NCBI GenBank assembly: GCA_051277005.1
Contig: JBNMPS010000072.1
Span: 1 to 13,653, forward strand
DNA: 13,653 nt
Reading direction: 5' to 3'
Origin: Dasania sp051277005
GTDB lineage: Bacteria; Pseudomonadota; Gammaproteobacteria; Pseudomonadales; Dasaniaceae
Shown piece after piece: positions 6,463-13,385 of the stretch (within the stretch, counting starts at the first letter, position 1; each line of letters opens with the position of its first letter). Under the pieces are notes generated by a model. It did no database searches and was not told where the DNA came from. It was given only the letters and a program-made list of their open reading frames with translations. The translations under genes and the position numbers were made by a program.

Positions 6463-7251
6463 ATGTCAGCAGACTTAACGCCCTCCGAACTCAGACAAAA
6501 AATTCGCAGCGGTGAGCACAAATCTCATACTTCCGGTTTGTGTAATGGCTTTGTACAAGCCAACGTCGTGATTTTACCTAAAGACTGGGCGCAAGACTTT
6601 TTAATGTTTGCCCGCAGTAATCCTAAGCCTTGCCCTATTATTACTGTTGCCCCAGAAGCTGGCGTTTATAGGCTGCCTGAAGCGGGTAAAGATTTTGATA
6701 TTCGCACCGATGTCCCCCAATACCGTGTTTGGCATGATGGCGTGATGACTCATGAGGTCACCGATATCAAAGATTACTGGCGTGATGATTTGGTTACTTT
6801 CTTGATTGGCTGCTCATTCTCTTTCGAAGAGGCATTGGTTGCCGATGGTTTAGAAATTCGCAATATCACCGAAGGCGTAAACGTACCCATGTATCGCACC
6901 CATGTGGCTTGTAAATCAGCGGGTCGTTTCAGCGGTAATATGGTGGTGAGCATGCGTCCCTTCAAGCCGGTTGATGCGATTCGGATGATTCAAATTTGTA
7001 GTCGTTTCCCATCGGTGCATGGTGCGCCTATTCACTTTGGTGACCCTGCGGCGATTGGCATTGACGATATCAACCAAACGGATTTTGGTGACCCGGTTAC
7101 CGTTAAAGAAGGCGAAGTACCCGTTTTTACGGCCTGTGGGGTAACGCCGCAAGAGGTCATTGCCACCGCTAAGCCGCCGTTTTGTATTACCCATAGTCCC
7201 GGCTGTATGGCGGTCACTGATATGCTTAACAGTAAACTGGCTATTTTTTAA
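6463..7251 (+). CDS. DUF1445 protein, homologue of the N-terminal half of D-glutamate cyclase
   Basis: This 262-residue cytoplasmic protein belongs to the DUF1445 (PF07286, YcsI) family, usually labelled putative hydro-lyase. Recognisable segments are GFVQANVVILPKDWAQDF (29-46), FLIGCSFSFEEAL (113-125), VPMYRTHVAC (141-150), FSGNMVVSMRP (156-166), HGAPIHFGDPAAIG (186-199) and THSPGCMAVTDM (243-254). In animal mitochondria this domain is fused to a DUF4392 domain in D-glutamate cyclase, which converts D-glutamate to 5-oxo-D-proline. Here the DUF4392 partner is encoded as the last gene of the same operon, with pxpABC between them. I therefore infer that the two proteins form a split D-glutamate cyclase. 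No catalytic residue assignment is possible from sequence alone. The start is the ATG at 6463 after AAGAGG. The gap to pxpA is 57 bases. Confidence 0.87.
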   Translation: MSADLTPSELRQKIRSGEHKSHTSGLCNGFVQANVVILPKDWAQDFLMFARSNPKPCPIITVAPEAGVYRLPEAGKDFDIRTDVPQYRVWHDGVMTHEVTDIKDYWRDDLVTFLIGCSFSFEEALVADGLEIRNITEGVNVPMYRTHVACKSAGRFSGNMVVSMRPFKPVDAIRMIQICSRFPSVHGAPIHFGDPAAIGIDDINQTDFGDPVTVKEGEVPVFTACGVTPQEVIATAKPPFCITHSPGCMAVTDMLNSKLAIF

Positions 7252-7269
7252 TGGCCGCTAGAATCCGGT

Positions 7270-7285
7270 AAATAAGTCCTTATTT
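7270..7285. repeat. 16-bp inverted repeat between DUF1445 gene and pxpA
   Basis: AAATAAG (7270-7276) and CTTATTT (7279-7285) form a 7-bp inverted repeat around TC. It sits in the 57-base gap just ahead of the pxpA ribosome site. Being A-T rich it would be a weak RNA hairpin, and an operator or chance are equally possible. Confidence 0.35.
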
Positions 7286-7308
7286 GAAAAGTTTTTTGGA
7301 GAGTGACG

Positions 7309-8049
7309 GTGCGTTTAAATTGTGATTTAGGTGAAAGCTTTGGCTCATGGACGATGGGTATGGACGAGGCGGTGATGCCCCATATTCACCAAGCCAATAT
7401 CGCCTGTGGTTTTCACGCCGGTGACCCGTTGGTTATGCAGCGCACTTTGGCCTTGGCTAAAAAATATGGGGTGATGGTGGGTGCGCATCCTTCCTATCCC
7501 GATTTGATGGGTTTTGGTAGGCGCTCAATGACCTGCAGCCATGATGAGATTAGAGCGTTTGTTTTCTATCAATTATCAGCGATGGATGGCATGGCTAAAT
7601 CTATCGGTATCGAGATGGAATACGCCAAGCCACACGGCGCCTTATATAACGACATGATGGCTAAAGCTGATGTACGTAAATCTATTATGGAAGCGGTTGC
7701 CGACTTCCATGCGCCTATCAAACTCATCTTACAAGCGACGCCTCAGGCTGATGAGCACAAAGTAGAAGCGGCTGAGCTAGGCTTGGCGTTATGGTTTGAA
7801 GCCTTCGCGGATCGCTGTTATGACGATGACGGCAAGCTATTATCTCGTGCCAAAGAAGGTGCCGTACACAGCAAAGAAAAAATGCTGGCTCAAGTAGGCC
7901 AGTTATGTGATGAGGGGGCTATCACAACAGTAAGTGGTCACACACTTAGCTTGCAGGTAGATACCTTGTGTGTCCATGGCGACAACCCTGAGGGTGTGCA
8001 GGCAATAGAAACTATCCGTGCACTGGTTGACGAGCGAGCTAAGTCTTAA
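7309..8049 (+). CDS. pxpA: 5-oxoprolinase subunit PxpA (LamB/YcsF family)
   Basis: PxpA is one of three subunits of the bacterial 5-oxoprolinase, which opens 5-oxoproline to glutamate with ATP. The 246-residue product starts at a GTG at 7309, because GGAGA (7298-7302) then has normal spacing; the in-frame GTG at 7303 would touch the ribosome site. Family motifs, in order, are LNCDLGESFG (3-12), ANIACGFHAGDP (29-40), GAHPSYPD (58-65), YAKPHGALYN (105-114), EAFADRCYDDDG (164-175) and CVHGDNP (221-227). The last two belong to the conserved core of the YcsF fold, a beta/alpha barrel related to sugar and urea amidolyase-linked proteins. It lies 21 bases ahead of pxpB. Confidence in family is high. 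Confidence 0.95.
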   Translation: MRLNCDLGESFGSWTMGMDEAVMPHIHQANIACGFHAGDPLVMQRTLALAKKYGVMVGAHPSYPDLMGFGRRSMTCSHDEIRAFVFYQLSAMDGMAKSIGIEMEYAKPHGALYNDMMAKADVRKSIMEAVADFHAPIKLILQATPQADEHKVEAAELGLALWFEAFADRCYDDDGKLLSRAKEGAVHSKEKMLAQVGQLCDEGAITTVSGHTLSLQVDTLCVHGDNPEGVQAIETIRALVDERAKS

Positions 8050-8070
8050 GTTTTTTGGAATCATTATTTG

Positions 8071-8781
8071 ATGAAAATTCATGTGGCGGGTGAAAACTCG
8101 CTGATTCTTTATTTTGGCGAAGAAGCCAGTGCCGAAGTGGCCGCAGCAGTGCATGCTGCCGCGCTGGCTATTCGCGAGCAAATGGCCGACGTCATCATCG
8201 ACATGGTGCCCTCTTACGCATCGCTATTAGTGATTTTTGATGTTTATCAATGCGATCACTTAGCGCTGCGTAAACGTATTCATCAAGCGGTTGAGAGTGA
8301 GCGTGCTAGCGGTAATGAAGAGGGTGCAGTGGTGACCTTACCGGTGTATTACAGCGAAGAGTCTGGCCCCGATTTAAAAATCATCTCTGAGCGTTCGGGT
8401 TTAAATACTGAACAAATCATTGAGCTTCACCAAGCACAAGAGTACCGCGTTTATGCGATTGGCTTTGCACCGGGCTTTGCCTACCTAGGGCAAGTGGATG
8501 AGCGCATCGCTTCACCACGTATTGCTACACCACGTCAATATGTGCCCAAAGGTGCGGTCGGTATTGCCGATAGACAAACCGCTGTGTACCCCGCAGCTTC
8601 ACCCGGTGGCTGGAACTTAATTGGCTTGTGCCCTGTGCCGATGTTTACCCCGGAGGGCGAAAGCCTGATGCCGGTAGAAGTGGGTGACCGGGTAAAATTT
8701 AAAGCCATCTCTAAGGGCGAGTTCTTGGTGATGGGTGGCGAATTAGATAAGACGTTTTTACAGCAGGAGATGCCGTCATGA
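8071..8781 (+). CDS. pxpB: 5-oxoprolinase subunit PxpB (KipI-like)
   Basis: PxpB, homologous to Bacillus KipI and to part of urea amidolyase/allophanate hydrolase-linked domains, forms the 5-oxoprolinase with PxpA and PxpC. The 236-residue product (ATG at 8071, GGAA upstream; an in-frame TTG lies one codon earlier) carries the diagnostic YAIGFAPGFAYLG (128-140). This is followed by PRIATPRQYVPKGAVGIADRQTAVYP, split across about 149-174, and SPGGWNLIG (177-185). The N-terminal part (1-90) is the more variable KipI N-domain. Its last codons overlap the first of pxpC (ATGA at 8778-8781), so the two are translationally coupled. Although annotated elsewhere as an allophanate hydrolase or kinase inhibitor, the pxpA-pxpB-pxpC order points to oxoprolinase. 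Confidence 0.95.
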   Translation: MKIHVAGENSLILYFGEEASAEVAAAVHAAALAIREQMADVIIDMVPSYASLLVIFDVYQCDHLALRKRIHQAVESERASGNEEGAVVTLPVYYSEESGPDLKIISERSGLNTEQIIELHQAQEYRVYAIGFAPGFAYLGQVDERIASPRIATPRQYVPKGAVGIADRQTAVYPAASPGGWNLIGLCPVPMFTPEGESLMPVEVGDRVKFKAISKGEFLVMGGELDKTFLQQEMPS

Positions 8782-9767
8782 GCCAATCAAAAGCCATGAA
8801 TCATTTTAAGGTCACATCGCCTGGTTTTTTAAGCCTATTACAAGACGCTGGTCGTTACGGTTATCACGGTGTTGGTTTAACCACCTCCGGTCCTATGGAT
8901 GCATTGGCCTTTAATTGGGCTAATTTATTGTGCGGTAACTCGGTTGACGCCGTAGCTATTGAGGCCAGTGTGGGCGGGTTAACGCTGGAGTCAAAAGCCG
9001 ATACGGTGATTGCTGTAACCGGTGCCGAAGTTCCCTTCACTATTAACGGTGAAACGTGTGAGCTATGGCGCAGTCATAAAGTAAAAGCGGGCGATGACAT
9101 TGCGTTAAGTTTTGCGACCAACGGCTGTCGTTCTTATATTGCGGTTGCGGGTGGTTTTCAAGTGGATAAAAGCTTTGGCTCTGTGGCCACCGTGGTGCGT
9201 GAAGGTATTGGCGGCTTGGGTGGTAAAGCCCTGCAAGCTGGCGATGAGCTATCGGTGAATGGTGCTGATACCCCGTGCTTAGCGTTACCGGCAAAGTGGC
9301 GCCCCGAGTACAGCCAAGACATTACTCTTCGTGTTATCCCAGGTTACCAAGAACACAGCTTTAGTCGCGTTCAGCAGCGGATGTTTTTTAGTAGCCAATA
9401 CACGGTGTCTGATCGCTGTGACCGTATGGGTTATAAGTTGGCAGGCCCGGCACTTAAAGCCTCGATAACGGCCATGTTATCGGAAGGTATTTGCCTAGGT
9501 GCTATTCAAGTTCCCCCTGACGGCCAACCGATTATATTAATGAATGATCGTCAAACCATTGGTGGTTACCCCAAAATTGGTTCGGTGCTGTCTTTAGATT
9601 TGGCACAGCTGGCACAACAAATGCCCGGTGGCAAAGTGCGTTTTGAACCTATCTCCATAGATTCTGCCCACAATGCCTTGCTCCTAGCTAAGAGCCATTT
9701 TGAGCGGGTGCAAAGCCAATTAGTAGACGTTGACTTGGCCGAAAGCCGACAATTTATACAGTCGTAA
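8778..9767 (+). CDS. pxpC: 5-oxoprolinase subunit PxpC (KipA-like)
   Basis: PxpC (KipA, biotin-dependent carboxyltransferase-like, AHS2 domain) is the third oxoprolinase subunit. The 329-residue product has the usual length. Visible family segments are VTSPGFLSLLQDAGRYGYHG (residues 12-31), GLTTSGPMDALAFNWAN (33-49) and EASVGG. Further on come SYIAVAGGF, VIPGYQEHSF, SDRCDRMGYKLAGP, SEGICLGAIQVPPDGQPIIL and DRQTIGGYPKIG. The ATG at 8778 overlaps the pxpB stop by four bases and has GGAG eight bases upstream. The next gene (DUF4392) follows after 22 bases. There is no truncation, and no biotin carrier or carboxylase gene nearby, which argues against a urea amidolyase role. Confidence 0.95.
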   Translation: MSQSKAMNHFKVTSPGFLSLLQDAGRYGYHGVGLTTSGPMDALAFNWANLLCGNSVDAVAIEASVGGLTLESKADTVIAVTGAEVPFTINGETCELWRSHKVKAGDDIALSFATNGCRSYIAVAGGFQVDKSFGSVATVVREGIGGLGGKALQAGDELSVNGADTPCLALPAKWRPEYSQDITLRVIPGYQEHSFSRVQQRMFFSSQYTVSDRCDRMGYKLAGPALKASITAMLSEGICLGAIQVPPDGQPIILMNDRQTIGGYPKIGSVLSLDLAQLAQQMPGGKVRFEPISIDSAHNALLLAKSHFERVQSQLVDVDLAESRQFIQS

Positions 9768-9789
9768 AGATAGAGAAAGATTAACCAAT

Positions 9790-10677
9790 ATGAACACTGA
9801 ATTGAGCCACAATGAAATTGAGCAGCTAAGCCAGAAGATCGAAAACATCTTAGTGGCGCGTAATCCTCGCGGTATGCAATCGGCTCAAGCGGTGCTCAAG
9901 CCCGGTTACTACTATCGCGCAGCTTGTGTGTTGCAAAATTTGCTAACAAAACCCGGTAGTGTGGTGTTGATTGGCACGGGTTTTCCTGTGCCTCAGCCAG
10001 GTGATAAATATACCTTTGAAAACGATGGGCCGGTCGGCGCTATCGCTTTATACAACGCTTTAAGTACCTTAGGGCTGCATCCGGTTATTGTCACTTGTGG
10101 CGACTTGGCGAAAGTTTTAGCGTCAGATTATAGGGTATATGAAATCACAGAGGGTCAGCTTTCAGTTGCGGAGCAAGAAGCGAAAGACGGCTTAGCCCGC
10201 CTAAAGCCAGAGGCTGTTATCAGTATCGAGATGCCCGGCCTTAATGCCAATAACCAATACGCTAATATGCGCGGTGAAGATATTAGTGCGCACTGCCCAA
10301 GCTTTGACGATTTTATCCGCTTGGCGGCTTGCCCAGCCATGGCCATTGGTGACGGTGGCAATGAAATAGGTATGGGCAATATCGCCGATACACTAGCAGA
10401 TTTAAACATTATTCCTGCACTCACCCAGTGTGATGAGCTTATGGTCGCGGATGTCTCTAACTGGGGCGCTTATGGCCTCATTGCTTGGCTGTCTATCTGG
10501 GGAGGACGTGATTTATTAGCGCCTATCAACTTACGTGCCATTCTTGAGTACTTATCAGAGCGTGGTAGTGTTGATGGTGTCAGCCGTGAAAATACGGTGA
10601 GCGAAGATGGTATGAATCCTGTCGAGGGCGAATCTGTGCTGGCAGAGCTGCGTAAAGTGGCAGGCCTTTTTTTGTAG
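9790..10677 (+). CDS. DUF4392 protein, homologue of the C-terminal half of D-glutamate cyclase
   Basis: The 295-residue product belongs to the DUF4392 (PF14336) family, the C-terminal domain of animal D-glutamate cyclase. Conserved-looking stretches are LIGTGFPVPQPGDKYTFEND (60-79), GPVGAIALYNALSTLG (80-95), ISIEMPGLNANNQYANMRG (144-162), AIGDGGNEIGMGN (185-197) and VSNWGAYGLIAWL (222-234). The many glycines and acidic residues in these blocks suggest a nucleotide- or substrate-binding alpha/beta fold. I place the start at the ATG at 9790, since the frame's upstream TTG (9730) would overlap pxpC without a ribosome site. As the last gene of the operon it pairs with the DUF1445 gene at the front. 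I infer a two-subunit D-glutamate cyclase making 5-oxo-D-proline, the kind of compound the PxpABC neighbours handle. Function in bacteria is inferred, not shown. Confidence 0.85.
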   Translation: MNTELSHNEIEQLSQKIENILVARNPRGMQSAQAVLKPGYYYRAACVLQNLLTKPGSVVLIGTGFPVPQPGDKYTFENDGPVGAIALYNALSTLGLHPVIVTCGDLAKVLASDYRVYEITEGQLSVAEQEAKDGLARLKPEAVISIEMPGLNANNQYANMRGEDISAHCPSFDDFIRLAACPAMAIGDGGNEIGMGNIADTLADLNIIPALTQCDELMVADVSNWGAYGLIAWLSIWGGRDLLAPINLRAILEYLSERGSVDGVSRENTVSEDGMNPVEGESVLAELRKVAGLFL

Positions 10678-10693
10678 CGTTTTTTTGCTGAAA

Positions 10694-10722
10694 ATGACCG
10701 GGAGCGGCGGTTTTGTTACTAT
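10694..10722 (+). promoter_or_regulatory. Possible promoter of dat-alr with extended -10
   Basis: ATGACC (10694-10699, four of six bases of the -35 consensus) is followed after 17 bases by TACTAT (10717-10722). The -10 is preceded by TGT, an extended -10 element. Transcription would start near 10729, exactly where a structured leader begins. No terminator separates the previous operon, so readthrough is also possible. Confidence 0.45.
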
Positions 10723-10730
10723 TGCGATCC

Positions 10731-10801
10731 CAAAATTCAGGAGGCCCCATCGACAAACCGTTTTGATTGTTTTGGTGGGTGGGTTTGAGTCGAAAATTTT
10801 G
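10731..10801 (+). promoter_or_regulatory. Structured 5' leader of dat, possible regulatory RNA element
   Basis: Three nested helices can be drawn: CAAAATT (10731-10737) with AATTTTG (10795-10801); TCGAC (10750-10754) with GTCGA (10789-10793); and AAACC (10755-10759) with GGTTT (10782-10786). A 12-base one-sided bulge holds CAGGAGGCCCCA, and the apical loop is U/G rich. The element starts at the inferred transcript start and ends 20 bases before the dat ATG. It matches no riboswitch class I recognise. Confidence 0.4.
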
Positions 10802-10821
10802 ATTAACGTGGGAATGGTCTT

Positions 10822-11679
10822 ATGTCTATTGTGTTTTTAAACGGTGTTTATATGCCGATGGAAGAGGCAAAAATTTCGCCGATGGATCGTGGCTTTTTAT
10901 TTGGCGACGGCATCTACGAAGTTGTTCCTTCATACGGCGGTAAAATGGTTGGCTTTGGCCCGCATATCGATCGCATGAACGAAGGTCTGGGGTTAATTGA
11001 TATCAAGCTTGATTGGTCACATGACCAGTGGCAAGCCGTGTGTGATGAACTAATCGCTAACAATGAAGGCGACAACATAGGTGTTTATTTACATGTTAGC
11101 CGTGGTGCTGATACTAAGCGTTTTCATGCTTACCCTGAGGGTGTTGCGCCAACGGTGTTTGCGTTTGCGTTTACGATTGCACCGGCCACCGTTGCTGACA
11201 AGTCGAAAGCCAAAGCGTATAAAGTGATTACACAACAAGACAGACGTTGGGGTCGTTGCAACATTAAATCAACCGCATTGTTGGGTAATGTTATGCACTA
11301 CCAAGCTGGCTACGCTGCTGGCATGAACGAAACATTATTGTTTAATGCCAATGACGAGCTAACCGAAGCATCAGCGTGTAATGCTTACATCGTTAAAAAT
11401 GGTGTGGTTGCGACGCCGCCACTTGATCATCAATGTTTGCCGGGTATTACCCGTTTAATACTATTAAATGTTTTGAAGAAAGATGGCTCAATCAACGCTG
11501 AAGAGCGTATCGTGACTAAAGAAGAAGTCTTAAATGCTGACGAAATTTGGATTACGTCTTCCTCTAAAGAAATTGCACCGGTTACTGAAGTTGACGGTAA
11601 ACCCGTTGGCAACGGTGAAATTGGAGATGTATGGCTGGCTGCACAAACACTGTATAGCGCCCAGAAGTACAGCTACTAA
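10822..11679 (+). CDS. dat: D-amino-acid aminotransferase (D-alanine aminotransferase)
   Basis: This PLP-dependent fold-type IV aminotransferase transfers the amino group of D-amino acids, typically D-alanine, to 2-oxoglutarate to give D-glutamate. The 285-residue product shows the N-terminal NGVYMP and MDRGFLFGDGIYEVV (21-35, with Tyr32), the PLP lysine Lys149 in CNIKSTALLGNV, and Glu182 in LTEASACN. The Arg100-x-His102 pair (RFH), together with Tyr32, corresponds to the substrate-carboxylate trap of Bacillus D-amino-acid aminotransferase (Arg98, His100, Tyr31). This is the best argument against branched-chain aminotransferase or aminodeoxychorismate lyase. The ATG at 10822 has GGGAA seven bases before it. 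It is followed by alr after 53 bases, which would supply its D-alanine. Confidence 0.93.
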   Translation: MSIVFLNGVYMPMEEAKISPMDRGFLFGDGIYEVVPSYGGKMVGFGPHIDRMNEGLGLIDIKLDWSHDQWQAVCDELIANNEGDNIGVYLHVSRGADTKRFHAYPEGVAPTVFAFAFTIAPATVADKSKAKAYKVITQQDRRWGRCNIKSTALLGNVMHYQAGYAAGMNETLLFNANDELTEASACNAYIVKNGVVATPPLDHQCLPGITRLILLNVLKKDGSINAEERIVTKEEVLNADEIWITSSSKEIAPVTEVDGKPVGNGEIGDVWLAAQTLYSAQKYSY

Positions 11680-11732
11680 AAAATAACGCTTTCAAATTCA
11701 GCTTTTATATCTGAATAAATAGAGAAACAATT

Positions 11733-12845
11733 ATGGCTCGCCCTGCAAAAGCTGAAATTGATTTAGACGCTCTGCGCTATAACTATCGCGTTGCAAAAAA
11801 TGCTGCGCCTAATTCACAAGCCATTGCGGTTGTTAAAGCTAACGCTTATGGCCATGGTGCGGTTGCGGTTGCAAAAGCGTTAGCGCACGATGCCCCCGCA
11901 TTTGCTGTGGCTTGCATTGAGGAGGCCATCGAGTTACGCGTTGCGGGTATAACAACGCCGATACTTTTATTAGAAGGTGCTTTTACGGCTGATGAAATAA
12001 TTGTTGCCGATGAGCAAAACTTTTGGCTTGCCGTGGGTAGTCAATATCAAGTGGATGCGGTCATTCAAGCCCACGTAAAAAATGCCCTAAAAGTTTGGCT
12101 GAAAGTTGATACTGGTATGCATCGTTTAGGGGTTCAGCCGGATCAGGCTCCAGCCATTTATCGGCAACTTGCCGAAAGTGATAATGTGCAAGAGGGCATT
12201 GTTATTATGTCGCATCTAGCGTGCGCTTATGAACTCGATAGGCCAGAAACACCCAAGCAAATAGAGTGCTATACCCATACGATCAAGACCATTGAAGTCA
12301 TTGCGCAAGCGCTTGGTGAAGCCATAGAAACCAGTATGGGTAACTCTGCTGGTACCTTGGCTTGGGCTGACTGTATAAGCAGCTGGAATCGCCCTGGTTA
12401 TATGCTTTACGGAGGCAGTCCCTTTCCCCACAGCCAAAAAAACGCCGATCAACTAAAACCCGTGATGAGTTTGCGTACGGGCGTTATTGACGTACGCTAT
12501 ATAGAGCCGGGTGAGTGTGTGGGTTACGGTGCTATGTGGTGTGCTGAGCGTGTCTCAAAAATCGCGACTATCGCTATGGGTTATGCCGATGGCTACCCTC
12601 GAGGTATAAAACCGGGTACGCCGGTATTAATCCATGGAGTGCGCGTGCCTATCGTGGGGAGTGTTTCTATGGATATGATTACCATCGATGTAACCGATGT
12701 TGCTCATGTTAATATCGGTGACGAAGTTACCCTATGGGGTGATGGTTTACCAATAGACGAAGTGGCAGGGTATGCTGGTACGATAGGCTATGAGTTAGTC
12801 GCACGGATGCCGTTGAGGGTGCCTCGTATTTATAATAGCGAATAA
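11733..12845 (+). CDS. alr: Alanine racemase
   Basis: This PLP enzyme interconverts L- and D-alanine in the cytoplasm, for peptidoglycan and here presumably also for Dat. The 370-residue product has the normal length. The PLP Lys35 lies in AVVKANAYGHG (32-42) and the catalytic Tyr265 in VGYGAMW. Lys124 in LKVDTGMHRLG and the C-terminal domain motifs SMDMITIDV and GTIGYELVARMPLRVPR are also seen. The N-terminus MARPAKAEIDLDALRYN is typical of gammaproteobacterial Alr/DadX. The ATG at 11733 has only a weak AGAGAAA upstream. In many gammaproteobacteria alr lies beside dnaB; here it is paired with dat, so it belongs to a D-amino-acid cluster. No DadA-like dehydrogenase or DadR regulator is nearby, which argues against a catabolic dad operon. 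Confidence 0.96.
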   Translation: MARPAKAEIDLDALRYNYRVAKNAAPNSQAIAVVKANAYGHGAVAVAKALAHDAPAFAVACIEEAIELRVAGITTPILLLEGAFTADEIIVADEQNFWLAVGSQYQVDAVIQAHVKNALKVWLKVDTGMHRLGVQPDQAPAIYRQLAESDNVQEGIVIMSHLACAYELDRPETPKQIECYTHTIKTIEVIAQALGEAIETSMGNSAGTLAWADCISSWNRPGYMLYGGSPFPHSQKNADQLKPVMSLRTGVIDVRYIEPGECVGYGAMWCAERVSKIATIAMGYADGYPRGIKPGTPVLIHGVRVPIVGSVSMDMITIDVTDVAHVNIGDEVTLWGDGLPIDEVAGYAGTIGYELVARMPLRVPRIYNSE

Positions 12846-12908
12846 CACTATGATTAAAAACGCCTCGTACTCTGGATAACCGACCTTCGCAATGCCTTTA
12901 AAAAACAA

Positions 12909-13307
12909 CTAAGCGTTAGACTCTTCCTGCTCTCTCATTCTAGCGGCCATTAACGACAAGCGTTCAGAGGAAGTGAGCTCTTTGGGTGCGCTCGACTCGG
13001 ATTCTTCAGCGATGGGTTCGTCATCGAGTATTGGCGCGTGCTCGGTTAGTTCTTCTGTTTCTTCTGGCTCCACTTCTACTAGCGGCACAGTGACTTCCAC
13101 AATGGGGAATTTTTTGTCATTGAGTTCGACTAGCTCGGTAACGGCGCGTACGTGAATATCTTTGGAGCTGAGCTCAAAGACCATATTGATGGCTTCGTCT
13201 TTATGCGGGCTGCGAAACAAGGCTTTAGGGTCGCGGCCGTCCAGCCATTCTTTTTTTTTGCTGGCGAAATAGCCATCTTGATTTTTTACGACGTAAACTT
13301 CACTCAT
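12909..13307 (-). CDS. Hypothetical protein with acidic C-terminal half
   Basis: I do not recognise this 132-residue protein as a named family. The N-terminal half (1-72) looks like a compact small domain: MSEVYVVKNQDGYFASKKKE with an alternating strand pattern, then WLDGRDPKALFRSPHKDEAI and VELNDKKFPIVEV. Residues about 73-110 are very rich in Glu, Asp, Ser and Pro and probably disordered. A short amphipathic helix (SSERLSLMAARMREQEE) closes the protein. There is no signal peptide or membrane segment, so it is likely cytoplasmic. The ATG at 13307 has a modest GAGAAG upstream. It is convergent with alr and follows a J-domain gene on the same strand by 78 bases, so the two may be co-transcribed. 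Confidence 0.75.
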   Translation of the reverse strand: MSEVYVVKNQDGYFASKKKEWLDGRDPKALFRSPHKDEAINMVFELSSKDIHVRAVTELVELNDKKFPIVEVTVPLVEVEPEETEELTEHAPILDDEPIAEESESSAPKELTSSERLSLMAARMREQEESNA

Positions 13308-13385
13308 GGAGGATGCTTCTCACTACGGTATGACTAATATCTAAGGGTGGCCATTTTAACCTGATTTAGCTGGGTGGGCCATGCT

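Noticed and set aside
8071..9767. Reading pxpB and pxpC as allophanate hydrolase or urea amidolyase subunits, as they are often labelled
   Set aside because: pxpA is adjacent in the canonical order, and no biotin carboxylase or amidase gene is present, so 5-oxoprolinase fits better.
9730..9789. Upstream TTG start for the DUF4392 gene, overlapping pxpC
   Set aside because: No ribosome site precedes it and the added residues look unlike a conserved N-terminus; the ATG at 9790 is preferred.
10640..10690. Terminator at the end of the DUF4392 gene, suggested by two runs of seven T
   Set aside because: No stable stem ends directly before either T-run, so readthrough into dat remains possible.
12846..12908. 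Bidirectional terminator between the convergent alr and the 12909-13307 gene
   Set aside because: I could not draw a convincing stem in this short gap despite the A/T runs.
13345..13382. Near-direct repeat GGGTGGCCAT / GGGTGGGCCAT upstream of the small acidic protein gene
   Set aside because: Only two short, imperfect copies 27 bases apart; probably chance, although it lies in a promoter-sized gap.
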